A model generated the notes under the pieces. The model was not told the DNA's origin, ran no database searches, and saw only the letters and a program-made list of their open reading frames with translations. Both the position numbers and the translations under genes were made by a program. Shown in pieces: positions 32,430 through 44,178 of a stretch of DNA of 64,000 nt; positions within the stretch are counted from its first letter, which is position 1; every line of letters begins with the position of its first letter. Source of the DNA: Rosa chinensis (Eukaryota > Streptophyta > Magnoliopsida > Rosales > Rosaceae); assembly GCF_002994745.2 (NCBI RefSeq), contig NC_037090.1, positions 19,084,001 to 19,148,000 on the forward strand. Reading direction: 5' to 3'.

Positions 32430-32814
32430 GTAAACTTTTCTAAAAGTTCCCGTTTTTGAAGTTTTTTTTTAATTTCTTCTTCTTTTCTCGGGGACTTCCA
32501 ACATCCCTTCTTCTACCCCCCTTTCTTCTTCATAGGGAAGACCAATAGCCGAACTGTGGGGGTTCGTGCTCACTCCAAGCTTGGAGCTTGTAGAGTCCTC
32601 CAAACTTAGAGTTTGTTGAGAAGAAAACGATCGACCACATACATCGTCATTTCGATCTAATCCAAAACCCCTCTTGGAATCGGATTCTCTTGGAAGCGAC
32701 TACGCTCAGAAAAATCCCTAATTTCTTGAAAGCGACTACTCTCAGAAATTATATAGTTTTTCGTGGTAGCCTTCTTCGCTCCGAAACTAACCCTATTTTC
32801 TTGTTGTTTTTCAG
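32430..32814 (+). other. Predicted 5'-leader intron of the gag gene
   Basis: Donor ttcaag|gtaaac and acceptor gtttttcag|gatgaat bracket 385 bp ending one base before the gag ATG. The interval has a T-rich 3' half as expected for a plant intron. Confidence 0.6.
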
Positions 32815-32815
32815 G

Positions 32816-33925
32816 ATGAATAACCTGAACAAGTTGAGCTTCGCTCCACTAGAGACAACAGGCGCAGGATACCACAAGTGGGTCCGTGATGTGCGCCAGC
32901 ATCTTAAGGCTGATGGGATCCTAAGTACGATCCAAGAGCCAAGTCAGGACGTATGTACTCCTCAACAAGCTGCTGCTTTTGAAGCAAATAGAGCTACGAG
33001 AGAGGCGAATGAAGCTAAAGCCATCATTCTCATGACAAGGCACATGAATGACGCGCTCCAAAATGAGTACCTCAATGAGGAAGACCCAAGAAAACTATGG
33101 GTGGAACTCGAGCAGCGTTTTGGCAACGTCCGTGATTCCCTGCTTCCAGACTTAGAAGTGAGATGGCATAGCCTCCGCTTCTGTGATTTCAAGTCTGTAC
33201 TTGACTACAATTCAGAAGCACTTCGTATCAAGTCTATGATGGAATTCTGTGGGCAGAACATCACTGATACGATGTTGATCGAGAAGACTCTCTCCACCTT
33301 CCCCGTCTCTGCATTGATGATAGCCAAAAACTATCGAATTGATGTCAATGCTAGACGCATCACAAGATTTCATGAGCTAATTGGCGCCATGAACGTAGCT
33401 GAAAAGCACAATAACATACTTGTGAAGAACTATAACTCTAGACCCGTGGGAACCAAGTCAATTCCGGAGTCTAATTATAGTCGCGTCCCCAAGGGAGGAC
33501 GCAAGGAGCGAAACCCTAAGAGTAGGGATAATTCTGGACGTTCTGGTCCATATTCTCGCCCTAAAGAGGAAGGAAATCGCCAAGATAGGCGTACACGGAA
33601 CCGTGGAGGTAAACATGTAAAGAGAGAGAGAGGCCAAGCCTCCGGTTATGGTGGTAACGCCACCAAAGGCAATAACCGTCTACAAAACACCCCCAGAGCG
33701 CCTCGATCAAGGGAATCTGACCATAATGATGCTTGTCTCAGATGTGGATTAAGTGGACATTGGGCAAAGAAGTGTACTGCATCCCAGAATGTTGCAAACG
33801 CATACAAGATGTATCGTGAAGCAAGGGAGGCACATTACATGGAACAAGATGGTCAAGATGGAGATCTCGATCTAAGGGTGGAAGACTACAAGGATCAAGA
33901 CCCAGAAACTGGCGATTTTGATTAA
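32816..33925 (+). CDS. Copia-type gag protein, 369 aa, intact
   Basis: The frame is open from the ATG at 32816 to the stop at 33925. The N-terminal half is the UBN2-type gag region typical of plant copia elements (WVRDVRQHLKADGIL ... KLWVELEQRFGNVRDSLLPD). A basic, Arg/Gly-rich segment follows, then one zinc knuckle, CLRCGLSGHWAKKC (CX2CX4HX4C). The acidic C-terminus (EDYKDQDPETGDFD) ends in a stop with no pol continuation. The frame also extends upstream of the ATG, but that part is leader/intron sequence. Gag would package element RNA; the absence of pol means it could only act with enzymes from another element. Confidence 0.8.
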   Translation: MNNLNKLSFAPLETTGAGYHKWVRDVRQHLKADGILSTIQEPSQDVCTPQQAAAFEANRATREANEAKAIILMTRHMNDALQNEYLNEEDPRKLWVELEQRFGNVRDSLLPDLEVRWHSLRFCDFKSVLDYNSEALRIKSMMEFCGQNITDTMLIEKTLSTFPVSALMIAKNYRIDVNARRITRFHELIGAMNVAEKHNNILVKNYNSRPVGTKSIPESNYSRVPKGGRKERNPKSRDNSGRSGPYSRPKEEGNRQDRRTRNRGGKHVKRERGQASGYGGNATKGNNRLQNTPRAPRSRESDHNDACLRCGLSGHWAKKCTASQNVANAYKMYREAREAHYMEQDGQDGDLDLRVEDYKDQDPETGDFD

Positions 33926-33959
33926 GTCTTTCTATTTCCAAGAGATGTAGGCAATTGCC

Positions 33960-34300
33960 ATATTATTTTTGTAGTAGATGCCAATGCTATTAGTCTTTCT
34001 TCAAACCTCGGAAGGCAGGCCTAGAAAAGGGTTTTGGGCCTGAGTTTAATTTTTTCTTTCTAATTTCTACAGATTTAATTTCAGTCTTTTCATTTTTTTT
34101 TTTATTATTTTAAATTGGGTCCGGCCCGAAAACGACTAAAGCAGGCTTTGGGCCTGCGTTTAATTTCCTCTTTCTAATTTCTACAAAATTAATATCAGTC
34201 TTTTTGGGTTTTTTTTTTTAATAAATTTGGCCCGGCTTGAAAACGATTTCGGGCCTCATTTTACCGCCCCAAACAGTAGGGTTTCTCATTCCCCTCCCCC
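33960..34300. repeat. Two-unit tandem duplication, about 118 bp
   Basis: gggcctgagtttaatttttt with ctttctaatttctaca recurs about 118 bp later (34037 and 34155), each followed by a T-run and a cccggc block. A TATA-like ctataaata follows at about 34300. Confidence 0.75.
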
Positions 34301-34559
34301 TATAAATAGCTCCTTTAGGCATTTTGGCTGAGGCAGCCTACTTACCTTCTATTAATCTATTTGTACTTCACAATTTTATGCATAGAAAAAAAACAATAAC
34401 AAGTATTCTTATACTTTGGAATGAAGTTTTATGTTTCCCTGCCGATGGCTACAGTCTCTATACTTTGTAGGTTCATATACTTCCAAGATTCCTCTTATTT
34501 CTCATTACACCTCTGTATCTGCTAAATTTCAAGTCTTGCAGCAACATGTGGACTCCTTT

Positions 34560-34740
34560 GCTAGTATAGACTAGGTCACAAAATGATGGAACATGTTCTG
34601 TTTATTTGCTATGACTCATTATTTTGGTTATATAGACTAGGTCAAAATGATGGCAGGTGTTCTGTTTATATGCTATGACTCATTATTTTGGTTATATATA
34701 CTAGGTCACAAAATGATGGAACATGTTATGTTTATATGTG
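34560..34740. repeat. Tandem repeat, three units of about 67 bp
   Basis: agactaggtcacaaaatgat plus a gctatgactcattattttgg segment is repeated about three times (34567, 34635 and 34700) with small deletions. Confidence 0.85.
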
Positions 34741-34763
34741 CATTAAAATGATTTGCATCATCA

Positions 34764-35320
34764 ATGCCGTTTCTTTCGACTTCTGTTAGTTTAACCAAGT
34801 TTACATTTTTCTTAGGTCTTGCCACAGAGATGTTGTCCTTGCACTTCGGAACCTCTGTTGTGTCAACAACAGAGACTCTTGGTGCATTTCTAGGAAGCTA
34901 CAGCTCCTCATTTCTATTTGGTGGGGTTGATTTTTCTGCACTCATTTGCTTGCTTTCGGAGGAGAGAGCAAAGTTGGAACGCCGAAGCCATGCAACTACA
35001 CTGCTCTTGGTCTTGAGGCAAAAACAGCCCTTGGAGTTCTCACTGCACTATTCCTTCTGGGGATGAGTGTAAGTTATTCAACTGTGCATTTTTGTGTTTC
35101 TGCCCAAAGTTTTTTTGTTTTGTTTCTGATATGTGTGAAATTTGATTTTTAGGTTAAAGATGCTGAGAGTGTTGTGATGCAGGCCCTATTTCGTGTGATT
35201 GTCGTATCCAATGACTCCACACTGAATGGGTCTATCTTCATTATCGGTTTAGACTCGCTTGTTCCTAGTTTGAACTGTGTTTTTAGACATGGTCGTGGTG
35301 ACAACTCCAAAGGTGAATGA
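34764..35320 (+). pseudogene. Unrecognised gene fragment with hydrophobic segments
   Basis: An exon-like stretch, 34764-35067, runs open with hydrophobic segments. Its sister frame includes GGESKVGTPKPCNYTALGLE and then KTALGVLTALFLLG before a GT donor (gagt|gtaagt). An acceptor (tttttag|gttaaagatgc, about 35154) leads to VKDAESVVMQALFRVIVVSN and so on, to a stop near 35320. The two pieces lie in different frames of the first exon, so a frameshift is likely. I do not recognise the family. Confidence 0.4.
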
Positions 35321-37460
35321 TCAACCATTATTTCTGTTTTTTATCGTTTGATTTGCCCAATTGAAAAGTTCATCTATTTGGAATCATTTTCAATTGAATT
35401 CAATTTTTGTCCAAAACCTTTACTACTGATTTAAGTTCACAAAACTATTAGGTGAATCATAAACTTAAATCTAGCATCAATTATACATAAACCCTAAAAG
35501 TTTCGAACCAATTAGAATTAACATATAAAAGATATCAATCAAGTAAATTCAATCGAACAATCTCACAAAAGCAACTTAGAATCACAAGTATAGGAATCGA
35601 AAACTTTATTTAATCATGGAAATTGGGCTTTAAATTTGCCCTAAACGTTATATGTTAACTAGAACAAAATCATACGAATTCAAACAAGGAAAACCGAAAA
35701 AGGTTACAAGGAAAAATGTTAAATTACACCGTGAATGGAGATGATGATGAAGAACTTGAATGATGAACTATTGAATCTTGAAAGCAAGCTTCAAAACTCA
35801 CGGCTTCAAGGTGGATTATGGAGGGATGCTCACGGCTTCTTCTTCCTTGCTCATCCCTTGCTTGAAATCGTAAACTTGAACTAGAGAATGGAGAGAGAGC
35901 TTTTACGTTATGAAGTAATTTTCTGAATTAAAGGTTGCTTTTTAAAACGTCAAGAATGAGGGAGTATATATAGGGAACGGCAGAGTGCTCTCCAAGCTTC
36001 ATGATTCTTCTATTATTTTCTAAGGAATTATCAGAAAATGTCACATAACTCCAACCAATCGCAAATTGTCATGTAAGCCCTATTGTGTTGTCCAACCAAT
36101 CAAAAGTCTTCAAAATAAAGTCCATATATATTATTGCCGAAATATATAGGATTTATTTCTGATTTTCTTCACCAATTTCGGCCATAATATCCTTAGAGAA
36201 AGTAGGGAACGAATCTAGACTTGTTTTGAACCTTTTCTTGTTGCACACACTTCTTGTTTCCTTAAAAGTCTCCCTTGAATATCTCCAAACGTAATCTTTT
36301 ATTCTCTTCTTGATTTTCACGTTGCCTCCTTCTTTTCCTCTTGGCATTTCACGGCAAACACATATAATTCTTCTCTTATGGGTCACAAACCCTAAATCCA
36401 ATGGGCACTGAAAATCAAATAAGAAAAAAATATAATTTTCTTTTTTAAATGGAAAATTTCTTTTAAAGAAATACTAACGGAAGTGTAGAACTATATAACA
36501 AAATATTTTAGAATTTCTTTTTAAAGAAACATTAGCAAAAAAAAGTGAAAAATTGGCAAAACAATGAAAGAAAATATTGTAACCAAAGAAGGAAGGTGAA
36601 GAAAATGGGAAGAAGAAAAAAAAAACAGACAATGAAGGTAGTGTAACTTAACCAAAGAAGAAAGGATGGTGAAGTGTGTGGTTTGTAGTTTTGTACCAAA
36701 GAATAAAGAAAGAAGAAAATGGGGAAAAAGGATAAAAGAACTAAGTTCGCTTCTAAAAAGATTCGAACCATAAATAGGGAGGAAAAAGACTCAGCTGGTC
36801 TGCCAACTGAATCAAAGTCGCTATCAATGCATGCCGTTTTTTATATAACAGTAGAATAATTTGGGGTGGGCTATAGCCCTGACTTTTTTATTTTTATATG
36901 TTGCACCATAACATTTTCAGTTCTTACTGATTTACCCCTTACTATCAATTTCTCATTAATTTTTTCGTAATTTCATCCAAATTTATAATAAAACTCAATT
37001 AACATGCCTATCACATATGATGAAATTATTTTCATAATTTACACCATAACACGGTAATTTTTGTACTTTTACATCATTGATAAAATATTTAGAAATATGT
37101 CTAGGTAACTTATTAGGAATAAAATAAATGCATTGATGTATGTAGCATCTGAGTTGAATTTGACTACAAATTTGGACGAAATTGCAGAAAACTTGACCTC
37201 AAATTGACTAGAGGGTAAATTGGCAGAGATTGAAAAAGGGAGGGTGCAAGTGATCAAAATTGAAAAGTCAAGGGGTAAAAATTGACAGAAATGGAAAAAG
37301 TTTGGAGTTAATTTGACTATTTTTGTCTAATTCAATACATGTGGCTGATATCTACTTAATTTCTCAGTCTCTTAAATGAGTATGACTGGATACTGGGATC
37401 CACATTAGTGGGTATCTGATGCGCTGTATGGGGGATCCCTCACAATACCCCTTTGTTGGA
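35321..37460. other. Long AT-rich stretch without a recognised gene
   Basis: Several short open frames (36153-36401 and 36532-36771 on the minus strand) are Lys/Arg- or Phe-rich, as expected by chance in AT-rich DNA. No domain or transposon terminus seen. Confidence 0.5.
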
Positions 37461-37467
37461 CACCTTT

Positions 37468-37780
37468 TTTTTTTTTTTTTTGAGACAAAACCCAGAACCA
37501 CATTAACTTAATATCAATAACAAAGCAAAACTTCAATGGGAGTCCGACATCTCTTCTTAAAGAAACCGAATATAGAGCTTTAGTAAAATATATGCAAAAA
37601 GCTACATATTAGTTTAGGAATCTCATAATCAACTATGTGACACAAACAGTTGTACCCAGATAAGAACGGTAAGCTCAGAGCCTTCTTCCTCTTTTGCCAC
37701 CCTTTCTACGAGTGCTATGGTAATTTCCCAATGAGGGTATTTACGACATATATTTCATTGTGTAGTGGGTAGTTGTTAAG
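37468..37780 (-). mobile_element. 3' end of a LINE-like element, minus strand
   Basis: A T-run of about 17 (37468-37484) followed by gagacaaaacccagaaccac reads, on the minus strand, as ...gtggttctgggttttgtctc then poly(A), as in 3' ends of LINE-derived retroposons. The 5' limit and target duplication were not found. Confidence 0.5.
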
Positions 37781-37944
37781 GATAACAGCTTCTACGTTTT
37801 ATTTTTATTTTTACTTATTTTATTTTTTGACAGTTTTATCCTTAAAAAATACTAAATTTGAAAAATTAGTAGTGTGTTTGGAGGGACATTATAGGAAAAC
37901 TAAATTTTGCTAAAACCCTTTAACACCAAACTATGGCCTCGATT

Positions 37945-38418
37945 TATAGATGTATTTTTAACAAACTCAAGCTTGAGTTACACTCGGCTTGGCTTGATTT
38001 TAAATTTTGATGTTGAAAGAAATTAGAAAATTTCAATAATAGTTATAGAAAAACTGCGAGAGTAATTATTAATGCATAAAAAGAAAATACATTTTTATTT
38101 AGTATAGTATTTAATTTTTTTGGTATTCTTTTAAATATTTAATTAATTGGGTCATAAAGATATATGAGTTGTTCACAAGGTTTATGACTGGACTTGTATT
38201 GTGATACAATATCATACCAATTTACAGGACCAAGACTTTAATATTTCAATTTAGATTTTTATTTGGATTTATTTGATATATATGGTTAAATCTAGCTTTT
38301 GTTTTAGGCATGTTATTATTCAATAAAATTCAGAAATCAAAAGACTTCTCTCACATAGTGTTTAGGGTTAGATATTGGTCTACTTTTATCTATTAACTTT
38401 CACTACATTATGAGTGAA
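37945..38418. repeat. Dispersed repeat, copy 1 (uninterrupted)
   Basis: About 470 bp that recur in inverse orientation at 45683-46165 plus 47965-48018. Landmarks: aacaaactcaagcttgagtt at one end and the tagtgaaagttaatagataa complement at the other. Unclassified. Its order relative to the large duplicated arms differs on the two sides, so it is not part of that duplication. Confidence 0.75.
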
Positions 38419-39763
38419 GATAAAAACGCGATCTTTGAATCCAAAGAAGCTGATTGATGTTGGGTTTTCTAGACTTGGTGCAAGAATGACAATGAGTCGA
38501 ACTTGTTACCAAAATCAACGGTCACCTCAGGGTTCAGAAAAATGAAGCTCCATGATGTTCCTGCAGTCACACGACTACTTAGGGATTACTTGAGCCAGTT
38601 TATTGTAGCCCCTGATCTTGGTGAGAATGATGTGGAACATTGGCTTCCTCCAAGAAAAACACGACAAAAGAAAGTCATTACCTAAACAATTACATACTTG
38701 CGTATTAGCCATAAGTCATAACACATGCAGAGAACTGAAACCAAGATCTCGGAAGTCTGAAAAGAAGAAACTGAAATTACACACAGGGGATAATCTTTCT
38801 TATCTGAGGATAAAATGACTCACAGCTAAAATATGAAGCTCAAAAAAGTTTAGAGCATCTTCATGAGAGATCAAATTTGTATTCGACAAATCTTATCATC
38901 AAACTTCCAAATGATGTGTTAAACTATAATTGTACTGTTTTGTTTATGACACACTATTGGAGTTATACACGCTTTCAAATATGTCCATTTCTTCTCCACC
39001 AAAGCGATTGAAGGCTAGAATGAAGGTGCTCTTATTGCTTCTCATCCAATTGCTATTGAAGGTTGGGCAACATTTGCTTTTCGTTCTTAATCTTTCAAAT
39101 TATTTGGAAGAGAAAGATTGGGTTTCCTAATAATCCAGCCACACTTCTTAGGGGTCCTAGATCAAAAAGGTTAACTGACCATTGACTTTTGGGGATTCCA
39201 AATGCAGCCAAGGATTTTCATCAAGTACACCCAACCTTTAAAATTTAAAAATACTGGGTTTCAGGCAGCAGATGGAAGCTATCTGCCTCATGTTGCCAAG
39301 GCCTACCCTGCATAGCTCAGGATACTATCAGCGTTCTGCTAGTGAAATATAAAACATTGGACAAGAACAGCATAAACGGAGATGATCCAAACAATGAAAG
39401 CACACCACATATTCTACAAGCTGATTACTTCGGAAGTCCTTGCTTCCACAACTATCACCGTTAGAAAAGGATCCAAACAAATGCTACAAAAGTGGAGTCC
39501 TTGCCATACAGCCTTTATATACATTTCCCCAGAATTATCAACACAATACAGACTAAATTGTCCACCTAAAGTAGAGGTCATATGGCCTGATGCATAAAAG
39601 AATGATGTAACGAAACTCAACCATAGTTACTACCCTAAACTAACTCCAAAAAAAAAAAAGAACTTCAGCAGTGATGATATTGCCTACTGATGACCCTAAT
39701 TCTAAAGACACCTTAGTGAGATGTGAAGTGCAGTCAGCAAAAGGTAAGTTGGCTTGAACCAAG

Positions 39764-39900
39764 ATGGTATCACCAGAAGGTGATAATTTCACTACCATTA
39801 TCACCAGAGGGTGATGGCTTCACTGCACATTATCACCAGAAGGTGATTATGGTCATCAGTACATAGGGTAGAAAATGATTCACCAGAAGGTGATAACTTT
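39764..39900 (-). promoter_or_regulatory. Array of four short hairpins in the 3' region, left copy
   Basis: Four copies of TATCACCAGAAGGTGATA or close variants (about 39767, 39799, 39829 and 39881), each a self-complementary stem (atcacc/ggtgat) with a 4-nt loop. They lie 40-180 bp past the stop codon of the minus-strand gene, in its likely 3' UTR. The right arm has the same array. Confidence 0.75.
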
Positions 39901-39939
39901 TACTGTAGACGGTCTTCTTTGTCCAAACTACTTTTCTCC

Positions 39940-41764
39940 TCAACGCATTGACATCAAAGTTCGAACCTTTCTTTCCCTCTCTGCCTTCTTAGCACTCGGG
40001 GTCCTCTTCAGCCTCTGAAGTTCTTCCAAGACCACCTTCTCAACTTTGTCAATTGAGTTCAGCAGCTTCTTCTGTGGTGTAACGAACTCTCCCTCATCAG
40101 GCTGATTAGCCACCTCTAGCAGAATTTTGTGCACTTTAAGAACAGAAGGAGGCGGGCAAGGTCTCTTCTTAATGGTTGAAGGAGTAGCAGCAAGAACTTG
40201 ATGCTCAGGAGGAGCATCCTGAACTTGTAGAGATGAAACTTGACCCTCTGCAGTTTCACCATTCTCCTCACCCAAGCGAGCTCTTCTCCTCTCAATGGCC
40301 TAAATAGAAAGTAGTGTAAGGCACTGATTAAACATATGGTATGGATCCATAGTGGCTGATAACAAATCATATTATGTGAATAAATAAGAGGCGCTAGTTT
40401 CATAACAGACAACACAGAAGCAAAACGTATGTTACATAAGCACAGTGCAGTTATAAACCAAATAAATAGTGTTGAAACAAAAAACTTCACCAAGTTTTTC
40501 ATGTCCTGTTGGAAATATTTATATAAGGAAAGAAAATGCCAGACAAATGAATGGCATTAAAGAGAGGCATGTACAAAAATAAAGTGAACTCTACTCAAAA
40601 AATAGAATTACTAACTTGTTTTACAACTAAACAACAGGACTAGAGGCAAGTTTGATAATGAAGGTATGTGATTATGAACCATATAAATGACACTAGTTTC
40701 ATAACTTGACAAGACTCCAAAGAGAGGAACGCTGTTAATTGAATATCTAACCCAAGAAAGCTGTGACGCATATATACAAATCAACCACTAAATCAATACA
40801 ATAAAACTCTTTGATCAATAACCCATTCAAACAAAGAAAAACCAAGGGGTAACAACTGAATCACTGATGATATAGAACACTTTTACTTACGAATAAAGCC
40901 AATAATACACCCAAGACCATGAGATGAATCCAATGAGACTCTTTGTTCAACAAACCAATTAAACCCAACTGAGACATGGTAATCCAGTGGACTCTTTGTT
41001 CAACAAACCAAGAAAACAGCATTGAAAATGTGATATGAATCACTACAAGTATAGATAGGACACTTGGAATTTCCATTAAACCCCTTGATAAAACTGAGAC
41101 ACAATTTATCAATAAACTGCAAAATGAATCCAATGAAATTCTCCATGAAACAGACCAACCAGAGTGCAAATATATAGGTACTGTGCAAACAGATACCCAA
41201 TAACTCAATCAGCCAGGAAATCAAATTTCTTCTGCAATTTACGGATCGAACAACACAAAAACCAAAGAGTAATACATGACTCACTGAAAATAGAACTGCA
41301 AGCCTAATAATCAGAGATCCATTTATCAATTAGCAAGAAGGTGCCAGACCAAAATTTGGGCTTAGGGTTGATGGTGATCAAACACAGAAGTCGGAGAAAG
41401 TGATCCTTACCCTGGAAATCGCAGTTATATCACGGAGAGGGGTTCTTGGATACCAAGAAGGCAACACACTGTTTGATCCCCGTCCCCTTCTCCGGCTAGA
41501 ACTTCCGGCCAGCAGCACATTCTCTTGACCAATCGCGGCTCTCGGTGTCCTCATTCTGCTCCGCGCGAGCCCATCACCTCCTGCGGCCCATAACCCTAGC
41601 CGTCTCTGATGCACCGGTGTCGCTAACGCCCTCCGCCTCGCCGGCGATTCCAACGACTCCACGCGCTGATCGTTTAGAACAGCAAGCGAGCCAGATCGCC
41701 TTTGAGAAAAGGCCTCCGCAATGTCAAACGGCCTCTCAAGCCTGAATCTAGACTCCACCGGCAT
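39940..41764 (-). CDS. UVI4/GIG1-like: UVI4/OSD1(GIG1)-type APC/C inhibitor, left copy
   Basis: Two coding exons, 41764-41411 and 40299-39940, encode 237 residues. The intron is 1,111 bp with donor AGG|GTAAGG and acceptor TTTAG|GCC. This plant-specific family (POLYCHOME/UVI4 and OSD1/GIG1) inhibits the anaphase-promoting complex and controls endoreduplication and meiotic division. Visible family motifs are the N-terminal MPVESRFRLERPFDI, a GQEN box (about residues 79-82), a D-box-like RTPL within SWYPRTPLRDIT (about 107-110), the AIERRRARL helix at the start of exon 2, and a C-terminal TLMSMR tail like the MR tail used by this family. The long intron has no other gene. It is transcribed away from the ISCA1 gene, with about 700 bp between start codons. 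I cannot decide between UVI4 and OSD1 orthology. Confidence 0.92.
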
Positions 41765-42308
41765 CTTGATTCAACTGGAAAGTTCAAAAACCAGGTCAGA
41801 TCAATCAACTAATTTCATCACTCAATTTTTCAAGAAACAAAAACACCGCCGGAGATGACATTTTCACCGGAAAATGACCAGTCACCGGCGACTCAGATTC
41901 GGGGCTTTCAGTCTATAAATCGATCTGAGAGTGAAGAAAAAGGAACAAAGATTGAAGAAGAAGAGGAGTTGGTTACCTGAACAGCGCTAGGGTTTCTGAG
42001 GCTCTCTTTCTCTGTGTGGGTTTCTTTAAGCTCTTTGACACTTCGTGGCTTGGGATTTGAGGTCCGAAGGCAAATTTTTCAAAAAGCCAAACGAGCGGTA
42101 TTATAGACCCCTAATCCCAAAACCCAAATTTTTGGCACGTGCGAGGTTCTGTGCATTCAAATTTCGTTCCGAGCGGGATTGAAATCTCCAGCGTACATCT
42201 GTCGTGGTTCATTGAAAATGGACGTTTTTAGATTAACTTGAGTGTTCATCACGGTTAGGTTAGTTAACTAAGGCGTAATGGAATCGCCTGCACATGTTAA
42301 TCTTACTG

Positions 42309-42472
42309 CGTTTGTATGGCTGCACTCTCACAGCCGAGTCCTGTTGCGACAAGTGGGAAATGATAGATGCAATTGTGGGATGCCACGCGGATCCTAGGTG
42401 AAATGACTGAACTAGCCTTGATTCTTTGAGCTCTTATACGCTTTGGCTGGAATCTGCGGACGGTGTGTGTTG
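42309..42472. promoter_or_regulatory. Part of the divergent promoter of UVI4/OSD1-like and ISCA1
   Basis: The 708 bp between the start codons at 41764 (minus) and 42473 (plus) serve both genes. The inverted duplication ends within it, so the right-arm gene has the proximal part only and not the ISCA1 side. No clear TATA box was found. Confidence 0.45.
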
Positions 42473-44178
42473 ATGGCTTCGCAGATTCTGGCTGCGGCGG
42501 CGGGGAGGACGGCAGCGGCGGCGAGGCGGCAAGCGGTGAGCTTGACGGATGCGGCGGCTTCTAGAATACGGCAGCTGCTAGAGCAGCGCCAGCGGTCGTA
42601 TCTGAAGCTGGGGGTTAAGGCGCGTGGCTGCAACGGCTTGTCGTACACTCTCAATTACGCAGGTGAGGCTTGCCGGATGCCGGTCCGATCATGATCGGTC
42701 ATTTTCTGTGCTTGGATTTTGTTTTTGGTGATTCTGATGTTCATAGTTTTGTTAATTTCTGTTTGATGTGTAGATGATAAGGGAAAGTTCGATGAGTTGG
42801 TTGAAGATAAAGGCGTGAAGATATTGATCGATCCAAAGGCTCTGATGCATGTTATTGGAACCAAGATGGATTTTGTGGATGACAAACTCAGGTTAGCCTC
42901 CTCTCCTCAATTCATTTGGCGTTGATTGAAATTGAGAAAAACGAGAAATGATCACCTTTGATTTTATTTTTGGGATTTGAGGTTCGTTTATTCTTCAGAA
43001 TTAAGAAATTGTGCTTTGATTTGGTTTAGTTAATATGCTTAGTTTCATTATAGAGAAAACTAGGTTGGAGATGATCGATTTTCTTCCCTGGTAGAAATGG
43101 AATAGCCCCTTTGTGTGGCATTGTGGTTATAACATAGCTGATGCAAAGAGAGATAATCGGTTAAACTAGCTTGTAAATGTGCTAAGGAACTCTTTGAGTT
43201 TCTTCTTCAACTGGAGACAATGTGAAAATTTTTCCTGATCGGATGAATTAGGACCGAATAACAACCCACAACAAACTCTTTCCTGCTGGAGATTCCCTCC
43301 CAAGGCTGATGTTGCTAGAATAGGTACAACTATAATCACATAAAGCAATATGAGTGAGCAATGCTTCCCATTGACTATACCTCTTCATTCTCAACTAGTG
43401 ATGTTAAGATTGCACATTTTTTCATCTGTACTGATGGTAACACTTCAGCCCCTGCCATCATGACTATCTTCATTGAGTTCACTATGTAGCTATATTGATT
43501 AGATTTGTGTCTGTGAAGATAACATAGGATGGAAACCTGGATGTTTTTGATAAAGAATTTTACTCACTGAATTGTTAAGTGGCGTTTACATCTTGTGGTA
43601 TATATACATATGCTTGTGTTGATCTAATATGATCACCCTGTGTGCATAAAGCTCGATGTTAGGAGAGGTAACGCTGCATATGCACACCAGACCTTGAAGA
43701 AAGATGGACTTTAATAGTTATTCGGATGGTTTAGACATATATGTGCTTGTGTTGATCTAATATGATCATCCTGTGCGCATAAAGCTTGATGTTAGGAGAG
43801 GTAACGCTGCGTATGCACACCAAACCTTGAAGAAAGATGGACTTTAATAGTTATTCTGATGGTTTGGACCACATAAATTATGCATGTTATTGGGACGTTG
43901 ACTAGTCTGGACCAATTCCTTGTTGGTTTGATGAGAACTTTTTAATTTTAACTGCTATTTTTCATATCTTGACTAGGCGATTGCACTTCAATTTAGTTAA
44001 TCAATATAAATTTTTGCTCCAGTTATATTTTCCCTTCCTCATTTGCTCACACTTAAGTTTGCATTTTGGCAGGTCTGAGTTTATATTTATCAATCCCAAC
44101 TCAAAAGGACAATGCGGCTGTGGTGAATCTTTTATGACAACAGGTAGTACTGGAGCTACTAAGCAAAGCAGCCCCTAA
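42473..44178 (+). CDS. ISCA1: IscA-like iron-sulfur assembly protein (mitochondrial type)
   Basis: Three coding exons, 42473-42662, 42774-42891 and 44073-44178, encode 137 residues, the usual size of mitochondrial IscA-like 1. The N-terminus is Ala/Arg-rich ([20 protein letters not shown]), fitting a targeting peptide. The A-type domain includes [38 protein letters not shown] and the C-terminal GQCGCGESF, supplying the three conserved Cys (C, CGC) that bind iron-sulfur clusters. Known family members help mature [4Fe-4S] proteins in the mitochondrial matrix. Intron 2 is long (1,181 bp) and contains a 130-bp tandem duplication. The start is fixed by conservation; upstream in-frame codons lack ATG. 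Confidence 0.93.
43607..43867. repeat. Tandem duplication, two units of about 131 bp, in ISCA1 intron 2
   Basis: tgcttgtgttgatctaatat through ttattcggatggttt is repeated once with about nine differences (43611 and 43742). Confidence 0.9.

Larger units (their letters stand above)
31683..33925 (+). mobile_element. Copia-type LTR retrotransposon, 5' part only
   Basis: A probable 5' LTR (31683-31878, starting tgtttggccc and ending aaaaca, with tatataaa near 31809) is followed by a leader, a predicted leader intron and a gag frame. After gag there is no protease, integrase, reverse transcriptase or RNase H, and no second LTR was found downstream to 35 kb. It is either truncated at the 3' side or a gag-only derivative whose right LTR has diverged. 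Confidence 0.75.
38808..42308. repeat. Left arm of large inverted duplication
   Basis: Matches 48410-51835 in reverse orientation. Landmarks along the arm: the gtgttaaactataattgtac region (38920) with 51675; attccaaatgcagccaagga (39199) with 51400; the hairpin array (39767-39898) with 50801-50928; both exons of the UVI4/OSD1-like gene; and its promoter up to cgcctgcacatgttaatctt (42287) with 48425. The coding exons are about 97% identical in protein; non-coding parts carry more substitutions and small indels. Confidence 0.92.

Noticed and set aside
37945..38418. Treating this repeat as an extension of the large inverted duplication
   Set aside because: Its partner (45683-48018) lies on the inner side of the right arm instead of the outer side, so the order does not fit a single palindrome.
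40116..41329. Hydrophobic minus-strand frames in the intron of the left UVI4/OSD1-like gene
   Set aside because: They fall in the intron and in a frame shadowing exon 2. The matching intron in the right copy does not conserve them as a protein.
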